Assembly: GCA_041752235.1 (NCBI GenBank)
Contig: JBGSHM010000029.1
Coordinates: forward strand, 28,770 to 92,769
Reading direction: 5' to 3'
Origin: SpSt-398 sp041752235
Lineage (GTDB): Bacteria; Bacteroidota; Bacteroidia; Chitinophagales; Chitinophagaceae
DNA: 64,000 nucleotides
Part shown: positions 33,540 to 41,271 of the stretch, in pieces
How the letters are laid out: each line of letters begins with the position of its first letter
Position numbering within the stretch: position 1 is the first letter of the stretch
Translations under genes and position numbers: made by a program
The notes under the pieces: model-generated
The model's input: only the letters and a program-made list of their open reading frames with translations
What the model was told of the DNA's origin: nothing
Databases searched by the model: none

Positions 33540-33610
33540 TTTACCGCCAAGTCGCAAAGACGCCAGGATTTCCTAGCGTCACTTCGCGTCATCGCGTCCT
33601 GGCGGTTAAA
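33540..33610. repeat. Palindromic TTACCGCC-family element between ald and the ABC ATPase
   Basis: The head-to-head copy runs from TTTACCGCCAAGTCGC to GCGTCCTGGCGGTTAAAC. The final bases contain the stop codon of the ABC ATPase gene (33606-33608, minus strand), so the element has replaced the original end of that gene. Confidence 0.8.
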
Positions 33611-34295
33611 CCTTGTAATCCAAAATGGATACCCGTTCAGTACAAAACCCAAATTCCACTTCATCATTACTACTCACCACTACCAACCTGTCGCTGGTCA
33701 ATTCCGCAATCAGTTGTTGATAAAGGCTGATACCTCCGGCATCGAGGTTGGTACAGGGTTCATCCAATAATAAAATCGGTACATCTGAGTAGAAAGCCTG
33801 GGCGAGTTTGATGCGTTGTTTCATGCCGCTGGAGAAAAATCGGATCTGTTTATCGGCCGCTTTTTCCAGACCCACCCGTTCCAGTATTGCCGGGATTGAA
33901 ATGTCTTTGACAAAGGGTTTAAATACCTGGTGAAATGTAAGAAATTCCAAGGCGGTCATTTCTTCAATGACTTCAAGGTAGGGGGCAGCGATGGAGATGA
34001 GGTCGGGGGTCGGAGGTCGGGAGTCCGGAGTCGAAGGTCGGAGGTCGGAGGTTTCTCTCCGAACCCCGGACCCTGGACTTCCGACTTCGGACTCCCTACC
34101 CCCGTCTTCGGACCAACTAATTCTTCCTTCATTCACGTCAACGGCTCCACTGATCACCTGCAGCAAGGTGCTTTTCCCGGAGCCATTCGGCCCGGTGATG
34201 GCGTAACTTTTCCCTTGTTCAAATGTGTAATGGAGGTGGCGAAATATCCAATCGCGGTTATACCGTTTCCCTGCGTCAGTCAACGATACTTTCAT
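33606..34295 (-). CDS. ABC transporter ATP-binding protein with in-frame repeat insert
   Basis: The 229-residue protein (ATG at 34295) has Walker A GPNGSGKST (35-43), the signature FSSGMKQRIKLAQ, Walker B ILLLDEPCTNLD and the ISLYQQLIAEL helix. Between EGRISW and LISIAAPYLEV there is an extra segment at about residues 62-99, rich in Ser, Arg, Pro, Gly and Asp. Its DNA (34000-34112) is a palindromic repeat. The rest is a normal Bacteroidota single ABC subunit; the partner membrane protein is not next to it. The start overlaps the end of lpxA by 20 nt, so the two are co-translated. The longer in-frame start at 34376 lies deep inside lpxA and is not used. Confidence 0.88.
   Translation of the reverse strand: MKVSLTDAGKRYNRDWIFRHLHYTFEQGKSYAITGPNGSGKSTLLQVISGAVDVNEGRISWSEDGGRESEVGSPGSGVRRETSDLRPSTPDSRPPTPDLISIAAPYLEVIEEMTALEFLTFHQVFKPFVKDISIPAILERVGLEKAADKQIRFFSSGMKQRIKLAQAFYSDVPILLLDEPCTNLDAGGISLYQQLIAELTSDRLVVVSSNDEVEFGFCTERVSILDYKV
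34000..34112. repeat. GTCGGAGG-type palindrome inside the ABC ATPase gene
   Basis: Words such as GGTCGGAGGTCGGGAGTCC on one arm face CCGACTTCGGACTCCC on the other, giving a long imperfect inverted repeat. Its length keeps the frame open, and the translation is a low-complexity loop inserted after Walker A and before the Q-loop region. Confidence 0.8.
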
Positions 34296-35082
34296 CGCCG
34301 TTGGTTTTGGAGAAACGTTTGATGATACCACGTTGGGAAGTGCGGATGAACTGAACGATCTCATCGCGTTCATCACTCACATCAAATTCTTCCTCCAGGA
34401 ATTCCACGGCCTGGGTGGTATTCATCCCTTTATTATATATAATGCGGTAGATATCGAGAATATGGTTGATCCTTTCTACGGTAAACCCTCTTCTTTTTAA
34501 CCCGATTGAATTGACCCCGGCGTAGGAGAGTGGGTTTCTGGCGGCTTTGATATATGGAGGAACGTCCTTGCCCACCAGCGAACCACCACTTAAAAAGGAA
34601 TGCTGACCGATATTGACAAACTGGTGAACGGCACACATACCACCAATGATGGCCCAATCACCGATCGTTACATGCCCTGCTACCTGGGTATTGTTACTCA
34701 TGATGCAGTGATTACCTACCAGACAGTCATGCGCCAGATGGCAATAGGCCATGATCAGACAGTTGCTGCCGATCATCGTTTTTTCCCGGTGTTCTGTTCC
34801 CCGGTTGACCGTCACAAATTCACGGATCGTGGTATTATCCCCGATTACCACCTGGGAATACTCACCCTGGTATTTGAGGTCTTGCGGAATAGCGGCGATG
34901 ACCGCACCCGGAAAGATCCGGCAGTTTTTGCCGATCCGGGCCCCTTCCATGATGGTCACATTGGAACCGATCCAGGTACCATCCCCGATCTCTACGTCCT
35001 GGTGGATGACTGTAAAAGGGTCCACTTTGACATTCGTAGCCAAACGGGCATTAGGGTGAATATAGGTATGAGGATGAATCAT
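34276..35082 (-). CDS. lpxA: UDP-N-acetylglucosamine O-acyltransferase LpxA
   Basis: LpxA adds the first hydroxyacyl chain from acyl-ACP to UDP-GlcNAc in lipid A synthesis. The 268 residues have about nine left-handed beta-helix hexapeptide repeats from residue 2, the catalytic His in AYCHLAHDCLVGNHC, and the C-terminal helical domain with GLKRRGFTVERINHILDIYRI. The start MIHPHTYIHPNARLA is standard. In most Bacteroidota lpxA sits behind lpxC/fabZ and lpxD; here it is alone with the ABC ATPase. A -7 promoter box TAACTTTG (35112-35119, minus strand) lies about 30 nt upstream. Confidence 0.95.
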   Translation of the reverse strand: MIHPHTYIHPNARLATNVKVDPFTVIHQDVEIGDGTWIGSNVTIMEGARIGKNCRIFPGAVIAAIPQDLKYQGEYSQVVIGDNTTIREFVTVNRGTEHREKTMIGSNCLIMAYCHLAHDCLVGNHCIMSNNTQVAGHVTIGDWAIIGGMCAVHQFVNIGQHSFLSGGSLVGKDVPPYIKAARNPLSYAGVNSIGLKRRGFTVERINHILDIYRIIYNKGMNTTQAVEFLEEEFDVSDERDEIVQFIRTSQRGIIKRFSKTNGDESIVD

Positions 35083-35111
35083 TTGTTAGCGCTTGATTTT
35101 CAAAGGACGGA

Positions 35112-35119
35112 CAAAGTTA
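35112..35119 (-). promoter_or_regulatory. -7 promoter element of lpxA
   Basis: Read on the minus strand the box is TAACTTTG, an exact TAnnTTTG match, about 30 nt before the lpxA start. Confidence 0.45.
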
Positions 35120-35167
35120 ATTTTTAATGAATAATAGCGAAGTTTTTTTGCAAATAATTGGCAATTA

Positions 35168-35310
35168 GGATGTTGGATGTTGGATGTTGGTTGTTGGATG
35201 TTGGTAATAGGTATTTGCTTTTAGGTTTTGGTGATTCAAAAACCTAATTATTAATACTTTAAACCTAAGAACCAACATCCAACATCTGTCATCCGGCATC
35301 TGTCCCCCAC
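35168..35310. repeat. ATGTTGGATG-type palindromic element between lpxA and the AraC gene
   Basis: GATGTTGGATGTTGGATG on the left (with GGTTGTTGGATG) pairs with CCAACATCCAACATCTG on the right (ending CATCCGGCATCTG). The centre is AT-rich. It takes up most of the 252-nt divergent gap. Confidence 0.75.
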
Positions 35311-35317
35311 AAATTCG

Positions 35318-35325
35318 TACCTTTG
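35318..35325 (+). promoter_or_regulatory. -7 promoter element of the AraC-type regulator
   Basis: TACCTTTG is an exact TAnnTTTG match, ending 9 nt before the ATG at 35335, so the leader would be very short. Confidence 0.5.
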
Positions 35326-35334
35326 CCAACGCAC

Positions 35335-36276
35335 ATGCACCAACCACAGGACATACTCGCCCTCGCCTATCGTAATAACCTGATCCAGGATCAAATGGTT
35401 CTGTTGCAGGAACGCGAACAACAGATCCCCGGGTCGGTACAATACACCATTAAAAGGTATCACCGACAATCCCAATGGAGTGTAGAGGATACGGGTATGC
35501 TGGTGTACCATTACGAAAAGAACGCATTGGAAAAGAGCTACCTGGAACTCCGTTTTTGTGTTTCAGGGAATGTCTATTGCCGGAAAAAAGAAACGGAATG
35601 TGACATGTGCCAGTACGCGGCCTCCCGCCACTGTATGGAAAAAGTGGATAGTGTGGATGTGTTGAGTTTTCATTTCACCCCCACCCAACTGACCCAGTTT
35701 GTAAAACCCCGCCGCTCTGATTCCAATCTGGGTGACGAAGTAATGGCGTTTAAGCACAGCTCCTCTTTTTCCAAAACACTTCCACTTTGTGGCAAAACAA
35801 GAATAGTGCTGGAAGGGCTGCTTAATCATACGTATTCGGATACTTTAGCGAATATTTATATCAACGCGCAAACGCAGATGCTCCTGCTTTATAGCCTTGA
35901 TTGTATGCTGGGTGATAAGCAGGTGGAAAATATCACTTGTAAATTCCTGGCGAACGAACAGGACCGTGAAAAGATCATGCGTTCCCGCGAAATTCTGCTC
36001 GAACATATCGGTGAGCCCATCACCATCAAGGAACTCAGTCGCAAAGTGGCCATCAATGAATGTTACCTTAAAAAAGGTTTCAAAGAAATGTTTGGCACCA
36101 CCATCTTTGATTTTTACCAAAGCCAGCGCATGGAACATGCCAAGTACCTTTTATATGAAAAAGGACTTAGCGTCACAGAAGTATCATTGCTGCTGGGCTA
36201 TTCTTCCATCTCCCACTTCTCAACCGCCTTCAAGAAGCACACAGGTCTTAAACCCTGTGAGTTGCTGATCCGGTAA
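35335..36276 (+). CDS. AraC-family regulator with a cysteine cluster (haem/iron locus)
   Basis: The 313-residue product (ATG at 35335) has an N-terminal sensing domain of about 200 residues and a C-terminal AraC helix-turn-helix pair (ITIKELSRKVAINECYLKKGF ... VTEVSLLLGYSSISHFSTAF). The N-terminal domain contains CRKKETECDMCQYAASRHC near residues 79-97, four cysteines with spacing C-x6-C-x2-C-x7-C, which could bind iron, haem or a metal, or sense redox state. This is inference from spacing only. It stands upstream of the TonB receptor, HmuY and DUF6607 genes in the same direction and is a plausible regulator of them. A TTG four codons upstream is a weaker alternative start. Confidence 0.88.
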   Translation: MHQPQDILALAYRNNLIQDQMVLLQEREQQIPGSVQYTIKRYHRQSQWSVEDTGMLVYHYEKNALEKSYLELRFCVSGNVYCRKKETECDMCQYAASRHCMEKVDSVDVLSFHFTPTQLTQFVKPRRSDSNLGDEVMAFKHSSSFSKTLPLCGKTRIVLEGLLNHTYSDTLANIYINAQTQMLLLYSLDCMLGDKQVENITCKFLANEQDREKIMRSREILLEHIGEPITIKELSRKVAINECYLKKGFKEMFGTTIFDFYQSQRMEHAKYLLYEKGLSVTEVSLLLGYSSISHFSTAFKKHTGLKPCELLIR

Positions 36277-36332
36277 GTTTTTCCCCTTCTTGTAAATTAG
36301 ATTGCTTTTTCACATTGCGTAAAGATTTTTTT

Positions 36333-36401
36333 CCCTTGCGCCCTCGCGTCTTCGCGGTTATAACTTATTGCTAAGACGCGAGGGCGCAACGGAGCGCAAG
36401 G
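36333..36401. repeat. Palindromic TTACCGCC-family element before the TonB receptor, tail-to-tail form
   Basis: CCCTTGCGCCCTCGCGTC at the left end pairs with GACGCGAGGGCGCAA at the right, with a GCGGTTATAACTTATTGC centre. It separates the regulator from the receptor gene. Confidence 0.8.
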
Positions 36402-36540
36402 AAACTCATGACTTTGATCAAGTGCAACAATGACTCTCGTAGGAAGGCTGTCATTTAATTGTAAAACGATATTGCACTCTCTTATATTGACAATGGCGTG
36501 ATAAAACTTCATTTTTCCCAATGAAACTTTGCTCCCGCAA

Positions 36541-38589
36541 ATGAAAACTATGAAACGTTTACCCCTATGCGCAGTTGGCCTTTTGTTTTTTGTTCAAAGC
36601 CAGGCGCAAGAAGATAGTACAAAGACCAAACAACTCGAAGAAGTGATCATTACCGGGCAGTATCGCCCACAAACGGTAAAGAATTCTGTTTATCAAGTCC
36701 GTACCATTTCCAAAGAAAGAATCATCAAACAAGGCGCAACCCGGTTACAGGATGTGCTGATGAGTGAATTGAATATCCGCTTTAATCAGGATGTGGCTAC
36801 CGGAGGTTCAAATATCACCATGATGGGATTGACCGGACAGAATGTAAAAATTCTGATCGATGGTTTGCCTCTGATCGGAAGACAAGGCACCTCGAATGAG
36901 ATCAACATTAACCAGATCGATATCAATACCATCGAACGTATTGAGATCGTGGAAGGGCCTATGTCGGTGATCTATGGGGCCGATGCCCTGGCCGGAGTGA
37001 TCAACATCATCACCAAAAAATCCGGGCCTGGCCGATTTTCTGTCAATGCCCGGTTGCATGAAGAATCAGTTGGCAGGGAGTATGGCATTCAACAAGGGAT
37101 CCATAACCAATCGGTGGGGATTAACTTTCGCTATCGTAACTGGGACCTGGGTGGCCAGATTGGCCGAAATTATTTTGGAGGATGGAAGGATACCGCCATT
37201 GGCCGGGAACTCGTTTGGCATAAAAAAGATCAGATCCTTGGATCAGGGTATATTGGCTGGAATAAGAACGGCCTGAACCTTCGGTACCGGATCGATGGAC
37301 TGGATGAGATCATCACCAATCCGGGCAACTTTGATTATTACCAAAGTTCATCCGGAGATACCCTGGCGCTGGATCAGGAATATCTTTCCCAACGTCTCAT
37401 GCATCAATTGCAGGGAAGTTATTTTGTCAACAGTGGACTCTCTTTTCAACTTCAATCCAGCTTTACTGATTATAGCCGTCAGGTATTTTCTACCACCGTC
37501 AGTCAGAAAACAGGAGCCGTTCGTTTAAACACTGCATCGGGAACGCAAAGTGTAATTGACTTCACTGGATTTAGTACCCGTGGTACAGCCTTGGTCAGGA
37601 TATCCGAGCAATGGTCTGTACAGCCCGGGTTTGATATCAACCTGGAGTCAGGTTCCGGGGAACGATTGAAAGAAGGAACCAATCAGGTAAATGACTATGC
37701 CTTTTTTGTGACCTCCGAATTCACCCCGAATAAAAAGATCAATATCCGCCCCGGTTTTCGATTTATCAAAAACTCGGTCTACAATGCCCCTCCGCTGATC
37801 CCTTCTATCAATACCAAGTTTACCCTGGGGAATGATCTTGACCTGCGTATATCCTATGCACGTGGATTCCGCTCCCCCTCTCTGCGCGAATTGTATTTCA
37901 ACTTCTTTGATGCCAATCACCAGATCGTGGGCAACCCCGACCTGAAGGCAGAAACATCACACAGTTTTACAGGCTCCCTTAGCTGGAAAAAAATGGAACC
38001 GGGAAAAGTGGCCTATACCACCGTCATTGGCGGCTTTTATAATAGTGTCAAAAACCTGATCGACTATGCAGTGTCGGCCAATGACCCGAATATTTTTGAA
38101 TTGACCAATGTATCGGATAGCCGCACCGCCGGTTTCAATCTGTCCTCTGTGGCCAAGTATAAGAATGTATCCATTTCTGCCGGCGCATCCTACACGGGTT
38201 TCTTTAATGATCTCTCGGAAACAGATAAGGCCCTTCCTGAATTACAGTGGTCGGCCGAAGCAAATGCATCGGTTGGGTATAAATGGGTTAAGCCAGGACT
38301 TGACTTGAATGTTTTTTATAAATACACCGGTAAACGCCCGTCGTATATTTTGAGTGGCTCCGATATTTTGTTGACCTCACTCAAAGGATACCACTGGGCG
38401 GATATCACCCTGACCAAATCCTTGTTCAAGGTACTTTCCCTTCAGGCAGGTGTTCGTAACCTCTTCAATGTAGACAGGATACGGAATTCAGTTGTTGGCA
38501 ATGGTGTTCATGCAGCCAATGGCACCCGCAGCATTGGTACAGGAAGATCAGGGTTTGTAGGGCTGGTATTTGATTGGGCGAAGAACTAA
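36541..38589 (+). CDS. TonB-dependent outer-membrane receptor (probable haem/siderophore)
   Basis: The 682-residue product (ATG at 36541) has a signal peptide (MKRLPLCAVGLLFFVQSQAQ), a TonB-box-like segment (LEEVIITGQY) and a plug domain at about residues 50-165, with the signatures KILIDGLPLIGR and ERIEIVEGPMSVIYGADAL, then NIITKK. The rest is a 22-strand-type beta-barrel rich in aromatic strands, ending in GRSGFVGLVFDWAKN, with no added C-terminal Phe. It has no CarboxypepD-like N-terminal domain, so it is not a SusC protein. With the HmuY and DUF6607 genes it suggests haem or iron-complex uptake. An ATG at 36550 is an alternative start. Confidence 0.92.
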   Translation: MKTMKRLPLCAVGLLFFVQSQAQEDSTKTKQLEEVIITGQYRPQTVKNSVYQVRTISKERIIKQGATRLQDVLMSELNIRFNQDVATGGSNITMMGLTGQNVKILIDGLPLIGRQGTSNEININQIDINTIERIEIVEGPMSVIYGADALAGVINIITKKSGPGRFSVNARLHEESVGREYGIQQGIHNQSVGINFRYRNWDLGGQIGRNYFGGWKDTAIGRELVWHKKDQILGSGYIGWNKNGLNLRYRIDGLDEIITNPGNFDYYQSSSGDTLALDQEYLSQRLMHQLQGSYFVNSGLSFQLQSSFTDYSRQVFSTTVSQKTGAVRLNTASGTQSVIDFTGFSTRGTALVRISEQWSVQPGFDINLESGSGERLKEGTNQVNDYAFFVTSEFTPNKKINIRPGFRFIKNSVYNAPPLIPSINTKFTLGNDLDLRISYARGFRSPSLRELYFNFFDANHQIVGNPDLKAETSHSFTGSLSWKKMEPGKVAYTTVIGGFYNSVKNLIDYAVSANDPNIFELTNVSDSRTAGFNLSSVAKYKNVSISAGASYTGFFNDLSETDKALPELQWSAEANASVGYKWVKPGLDLNVFYKYTGKRPSYILSGSDILLTSLKGYHWADITLTKSLFKVLSLQAGVRNLFNVDRIRNSVVGNGVHAANGTRSIGTGRSGFVGLVFDWAKN

Positions 38590-38636
38590 AAACTAAAAGC
38601 TAATAGCTATTAGCCTTTAGCTGTTAGCCTTTGGCC
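38585..38636. repeat. AGCTAATAGCTATTAGC repeat after the TonB receptor
   Basis: AAAAGCTAATAGCTATTAGCC followed by TTTAGCTGTTAGCC. It shares AGCTAATAGCT and GCTATTAGCC with the small insert in ileS. Confidence 0.6.
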
Positions 38637-38679
38637 AAGGATAACAATTAGTAATCAATAATTAATAATCAATAATTCA

Positions 38680-40092
38680 ATGAATAAGAAAACACTACTA
38701 TTTGCAACTCTTTCAACAGTATTGTTCTTAAGCGCCTGTCGCAAACGCGATGCCGTGCTGCCCGATAATTTGGTGAATTTTGAAACAGCCTCCATTGGAA
38801 TTACCGAGCAGGAGAATAGTGTCACGGTCAAGGTAAAATTGGAGCGGTCGACCAATACCGATATCCCGGTAACGATTCAGGTAACGGAACAAGGGGCTGT
38901 ATATGGAACAGATTATACCACCACGCCGGCTGTTTCGGTTTCTGCTATTAGTGCTGGTCAATTGGTAATAACCATCCCTTCGGGAAATAATGAAGCCAGC
39001 TTTACCATTCAAAAACCCACCGGTGCTTTGTATGATGGGGATGAGAAACTGGTGTTTGACATCTATAGTTCAGGCAGCCCTGTATTGATCGGCATCGCCA
39101 AGCAATTAACAGTATCCTTCTCCGAACTGGTTGCCACCAGTGCCTCCACCACGGTAAATGGAGGAGGGGCTACTTATCCCAATAAAGTGTTCATTGACCT
39201 GAGCGCTAACCGCCAGACCCCCGTGTTGCGTACCAATTGGGATCTTGGTTTTTATGGTGGGGCAGATGATTACCGGGTTATTCTCAATTCTTCTTCGGCC
39301 ATGATGGCGAAGATGATCGATAAGAACGACCTGACAACCGTGACAGCAGCAGACACACTTGGATTTTCCCTGGATGTCGCTTTTAGCCAAACCAATCCTC
39401 TTATTTCCCAATTACCCTATATCGATCATCCAAGCGGTGACCTGACACGCACAGCCATCGCCGCCATCAGCGCCAATGCAGCGGATAACAAGGTATATAT
39501 TGTGAACAGGGGATTAGGGGTTGGTGTACCCGCTCCGGCCAGAGGTTGGAAAAAGATTCGCATCATACGCAATGCCTCTGGTGGATATACACTTCAGCAT
39601 GCCGACATTGCTTCTATGACCTTTTCCTCCATCGATATTCCAAAGAATGATGCCTATTATTTTACCTATGTTTCCTTTGAAAATGGGCGTTTGAATGTGG
39701 AACCCGAAAAGAAGAAATGGGATATTGCCTGGACCTATTTCTCCAATGCCACCAATTTTGGAGCAGGGGAAGTACCTTACCTTTTTCAGGATATTATTTT
39801 GCAGAACCGAAATGTACAGGCAGCTAAAGTCTTAACGGCTACCAAGGCCTATGCCGATTTTGGCGAAGCCGATATCGCGGCACAGACATTCTCCAGCCTG
39901 CAAACGTCTATAGGCTCCGACTGGCGTAGTGGTGGTGGCCCAACCTCAGCCCCTGCCGTGCGAACCGATCGGTATTATATTATAAAAGATGGGGATAATA
40001 ACTACTATAAACTTCGTTTCACCGCCCTTACCCAAAACAGCGAAAGAGGATATCCGGCTTTTGAGGTGGTGTTGGTGAAGAGAGGCGGTTAA
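38680..40092 (+). CDS. HmuY-family lipoprotein
   Basis: The 470-residue product starts with a lipoprotein signal (MNKKTLLFATLSTVLFLSAC, Cys20). Residues about 35-145 form a Calx-beta-like domain (TEQENSVTVKVKLERSTNTD, GTDYTT, FTIQKPTGALYDGDEKLVF). The C-terminal 300 residues are the HmuY-type domain (WDLGFYGGADDYRVILNSS, KKWDIAWTYFSN, RYYIIKDGDNNYYKLRFTALTQ), which in Porphyromonas binds haem. The two His ligands of P. gingivalis HmuY cannot be mapped with certainty here. It lies directly downstream of the TonB receptor, forming the surface-binding part of the uptake locus. Only a repeat separates the two. Confidence 0.85.
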   Translation: MNKKTLLFATLSTVLFLSACRKRDAVLPDNLVNFETASIGITEQENSVTVKVKLERSTNTDIPVTIQVTEQGAVYGTDYTTTPAVSVSAISAGQLVITIPSGNNEASFTIQKPTGALYDGDEKLVFDIYSSGSPVLIGIAKQLTVSFSELVATSASTTVNGGGATYPNKVFIDLSANRQTPVLRTNWDLGFYGGADDYRVILNSSSAMMAKMIDKNDLTTVTAADTLGFSLDVAFSQTNPLISQLPYIDHPSGDLTRTAIAAISANAADNKVYIVNRGLGVGVPAPARGWKKIRIIRNASGGYTLQHADIASMTFSSIDIPKNDAYYFTYVSFENGRLNVEPEKKKWDIAWTYFSNATNFGAGEVPYLFQDIILQNRNVQAAKVLTATKAYADFGEADIAAQTFSSLQTSIGSDWRSGGGPTSAPAVRTDRYYIIKDGDNNYYKLRFTALTQNSERGYPAFEVVLVKRGG

Positions 40093-40102
40093 TAGGAATT
40101 TT

Positions 40103-40184
40103 TTTACCGGAAAGGCGCCAAGACGCGAGGTAAAGCAAAAGATTTCTTTGCGATACCTCGCGTCTTTCTGTCATGGAGGTAAAT
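40103..40184. repeat. Palindromic TTACCGCC-family element between the HmuY and DUF6607 genes
   Basis: TTTACCGGAAAGGCGCCAAG on the left and CGCGTCTTTCTGTCATGGAG on the right form the arms; the middle includes CGCGAGGTAAAG facing TACCTCGCG. Confidence 0.75.
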
Positions 40185-40269
40185 TTTTCCAGATATAGAA
40201 AACCCCATTCCGCATTCCGTAAGCCTCTGTCATTTCATTGTACTTTTTTTGTAAAAAAATTGAAACGAA

Positions 40270-41175
40270 ATGCGCAGAAGACTTCTTTCAGGTATAGCCA
40301 TCGCCGTTACCCTTGCTTCCCAGGCACAAGTAAATAACCGCCAACAGATCGATAAACTTTGTGGGTGTTTTGAGGTGGATTTTAAATATGCAGAGACATT
40401 TTCCCCCGATGGTCAATATAAATTTCACGAAAGGGAGGAGATCGGCGGCACCGCCGAACTCGCCCTCCCCATTGAAGTAAGCGATAAGAAAGTTGTGATC
40501 CAGCACCTGCTGGTAGTGTCCCCTACCATGATCGTAAAACACTGGAGAGAAGAATGGGAATACGAAGCCACCGTGATCTGGAAATACATTGGTGAGCGCA
40601 CCTGGGTAAAAGAACAAATTCCGGCGGATAAAGTAAAAGGGAAATGGGTGCAAACTGTTTGGGAAGTAGCAGATGAGCCTCGTTACCAGGGATGGAGTGC
40701 CTTTGTGGAACTCGACGGACATACTGTTTGGCAAAACACCACCGATGCTCCCTTGCCCCGTCGCGAGTATTCTGTTAGGAGTGATTACAATATCCTGCGC
40801 CGTACCAATCGTCTTACATTAACTGATAGCGGATACCTGCATGAACAGGACAACCGAAAGATCCTTCGCAAGGATGGGATGGATAAACTGCTGGTAGAAG
40901 AAAAAGGATGGAATACCTACAAGAAGATCGAAGAAAAGGAATGTTTCCTGGCCCTGGCGTATTGGGAGAAAAATAAATCCTATTGGTCACAGGTGCGGAG
41001 TGTTTGGGCTGATATCCTGAACGCCCGCAACCGGGTTACGCTACAGAATAAGGTAGATGGAAAGATGCTGCATGAATACCTGATCGCGTTGGGTAAAGAG
41101 GCGCTGGAGAAGGGGTATACGGAGGAAGAAGTAAGGAGGAAGATAACGGCGGAGATAGCGAAATTTTTGATTTAG
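40270..41175 (+). CDS. DUF6607 family exported protein
   Basis: The 301-residue protein begins with a signal peptide (MRRRLLSGIAIAVTLASQAQ). The next segment, QQIDKLCGCFEVDFKYAETFS, and later VKHWREEWEYEATVIWKYIG are typical of DUF6607, a Bacteroidota family often encoded beside HmuY-type lipoproteins and TonB receptors. The protein is acidic and charged, with no known catalytic motif. Position in the haem/iron locus suggests a periplasmic or outer-membrane accessory role. The family assignment rests on my recognition of the pattern; a profile search would decide it. It converges with the PUL regulator across a palindromic element. Confidence 0.75.
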   Translation: MRRRLLSGIAIAVTLASQAQVNNRQQIDKLCGCFEVDFKYAETFSPDGQYKFHEREEIGGTAELALPIEVSDKKVVIQHLLVVSPTMIVKHWREEWEYEATVIWKYIGERTWVKEQIPADKVKGKWVQTVWEVADEPRYQGWSAFVELDGHTVWQNTTDAPLPRREYSVRSDYNILRRTNRLTLTDSGYLHEQDNRKILRKDGMDKLLVEEKGWNTYKKIEEKECFLALAYWEKNKSYWSQVRSVWADILNARNRVTLQNKVDGKMLHEYLIALGKEALEKGYTEEEVRRKITAEIAKFLI

Positions 41176-41177
41176 CA

Positions 41178-41256
41178 TTTTACCGCCAAGGCACAAGGAC
41201 GCCAGGTTGCGCTATGTCTTCGCGCTCCCTGGCGTCCTTGTGCCTTAGCGGTAAAA
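41178..41256. repeat. Palindromic TTACCGCC-family element between DUF6607 and the PUL regulator
   Basis: One of the best-preserved head-to-head copies: TTTACCGCCAAGGCACAAGG on the left pairs almost perfectly with CCTTGTGCCTTAGCGGTAAA on the right. It lies at a convergent junction. Confidence 0.85.
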
Positions 41257-41271
41257 TCTCCACCACCATCA

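Noticed and set aside
34296..34376. Longer start of the ABC ATPase
   Set aside because: It overlaps lpxA coding sequence in another frame; the ATG at 34295 gives the normal family N-terminus.
35083..35334. Possible small RNA or tRNA in the divergent gap
   Set aside because: No tRNA-like cloverleaf is seen; the stretch is explained by the ATGTTGGATG palindrome and promoters.
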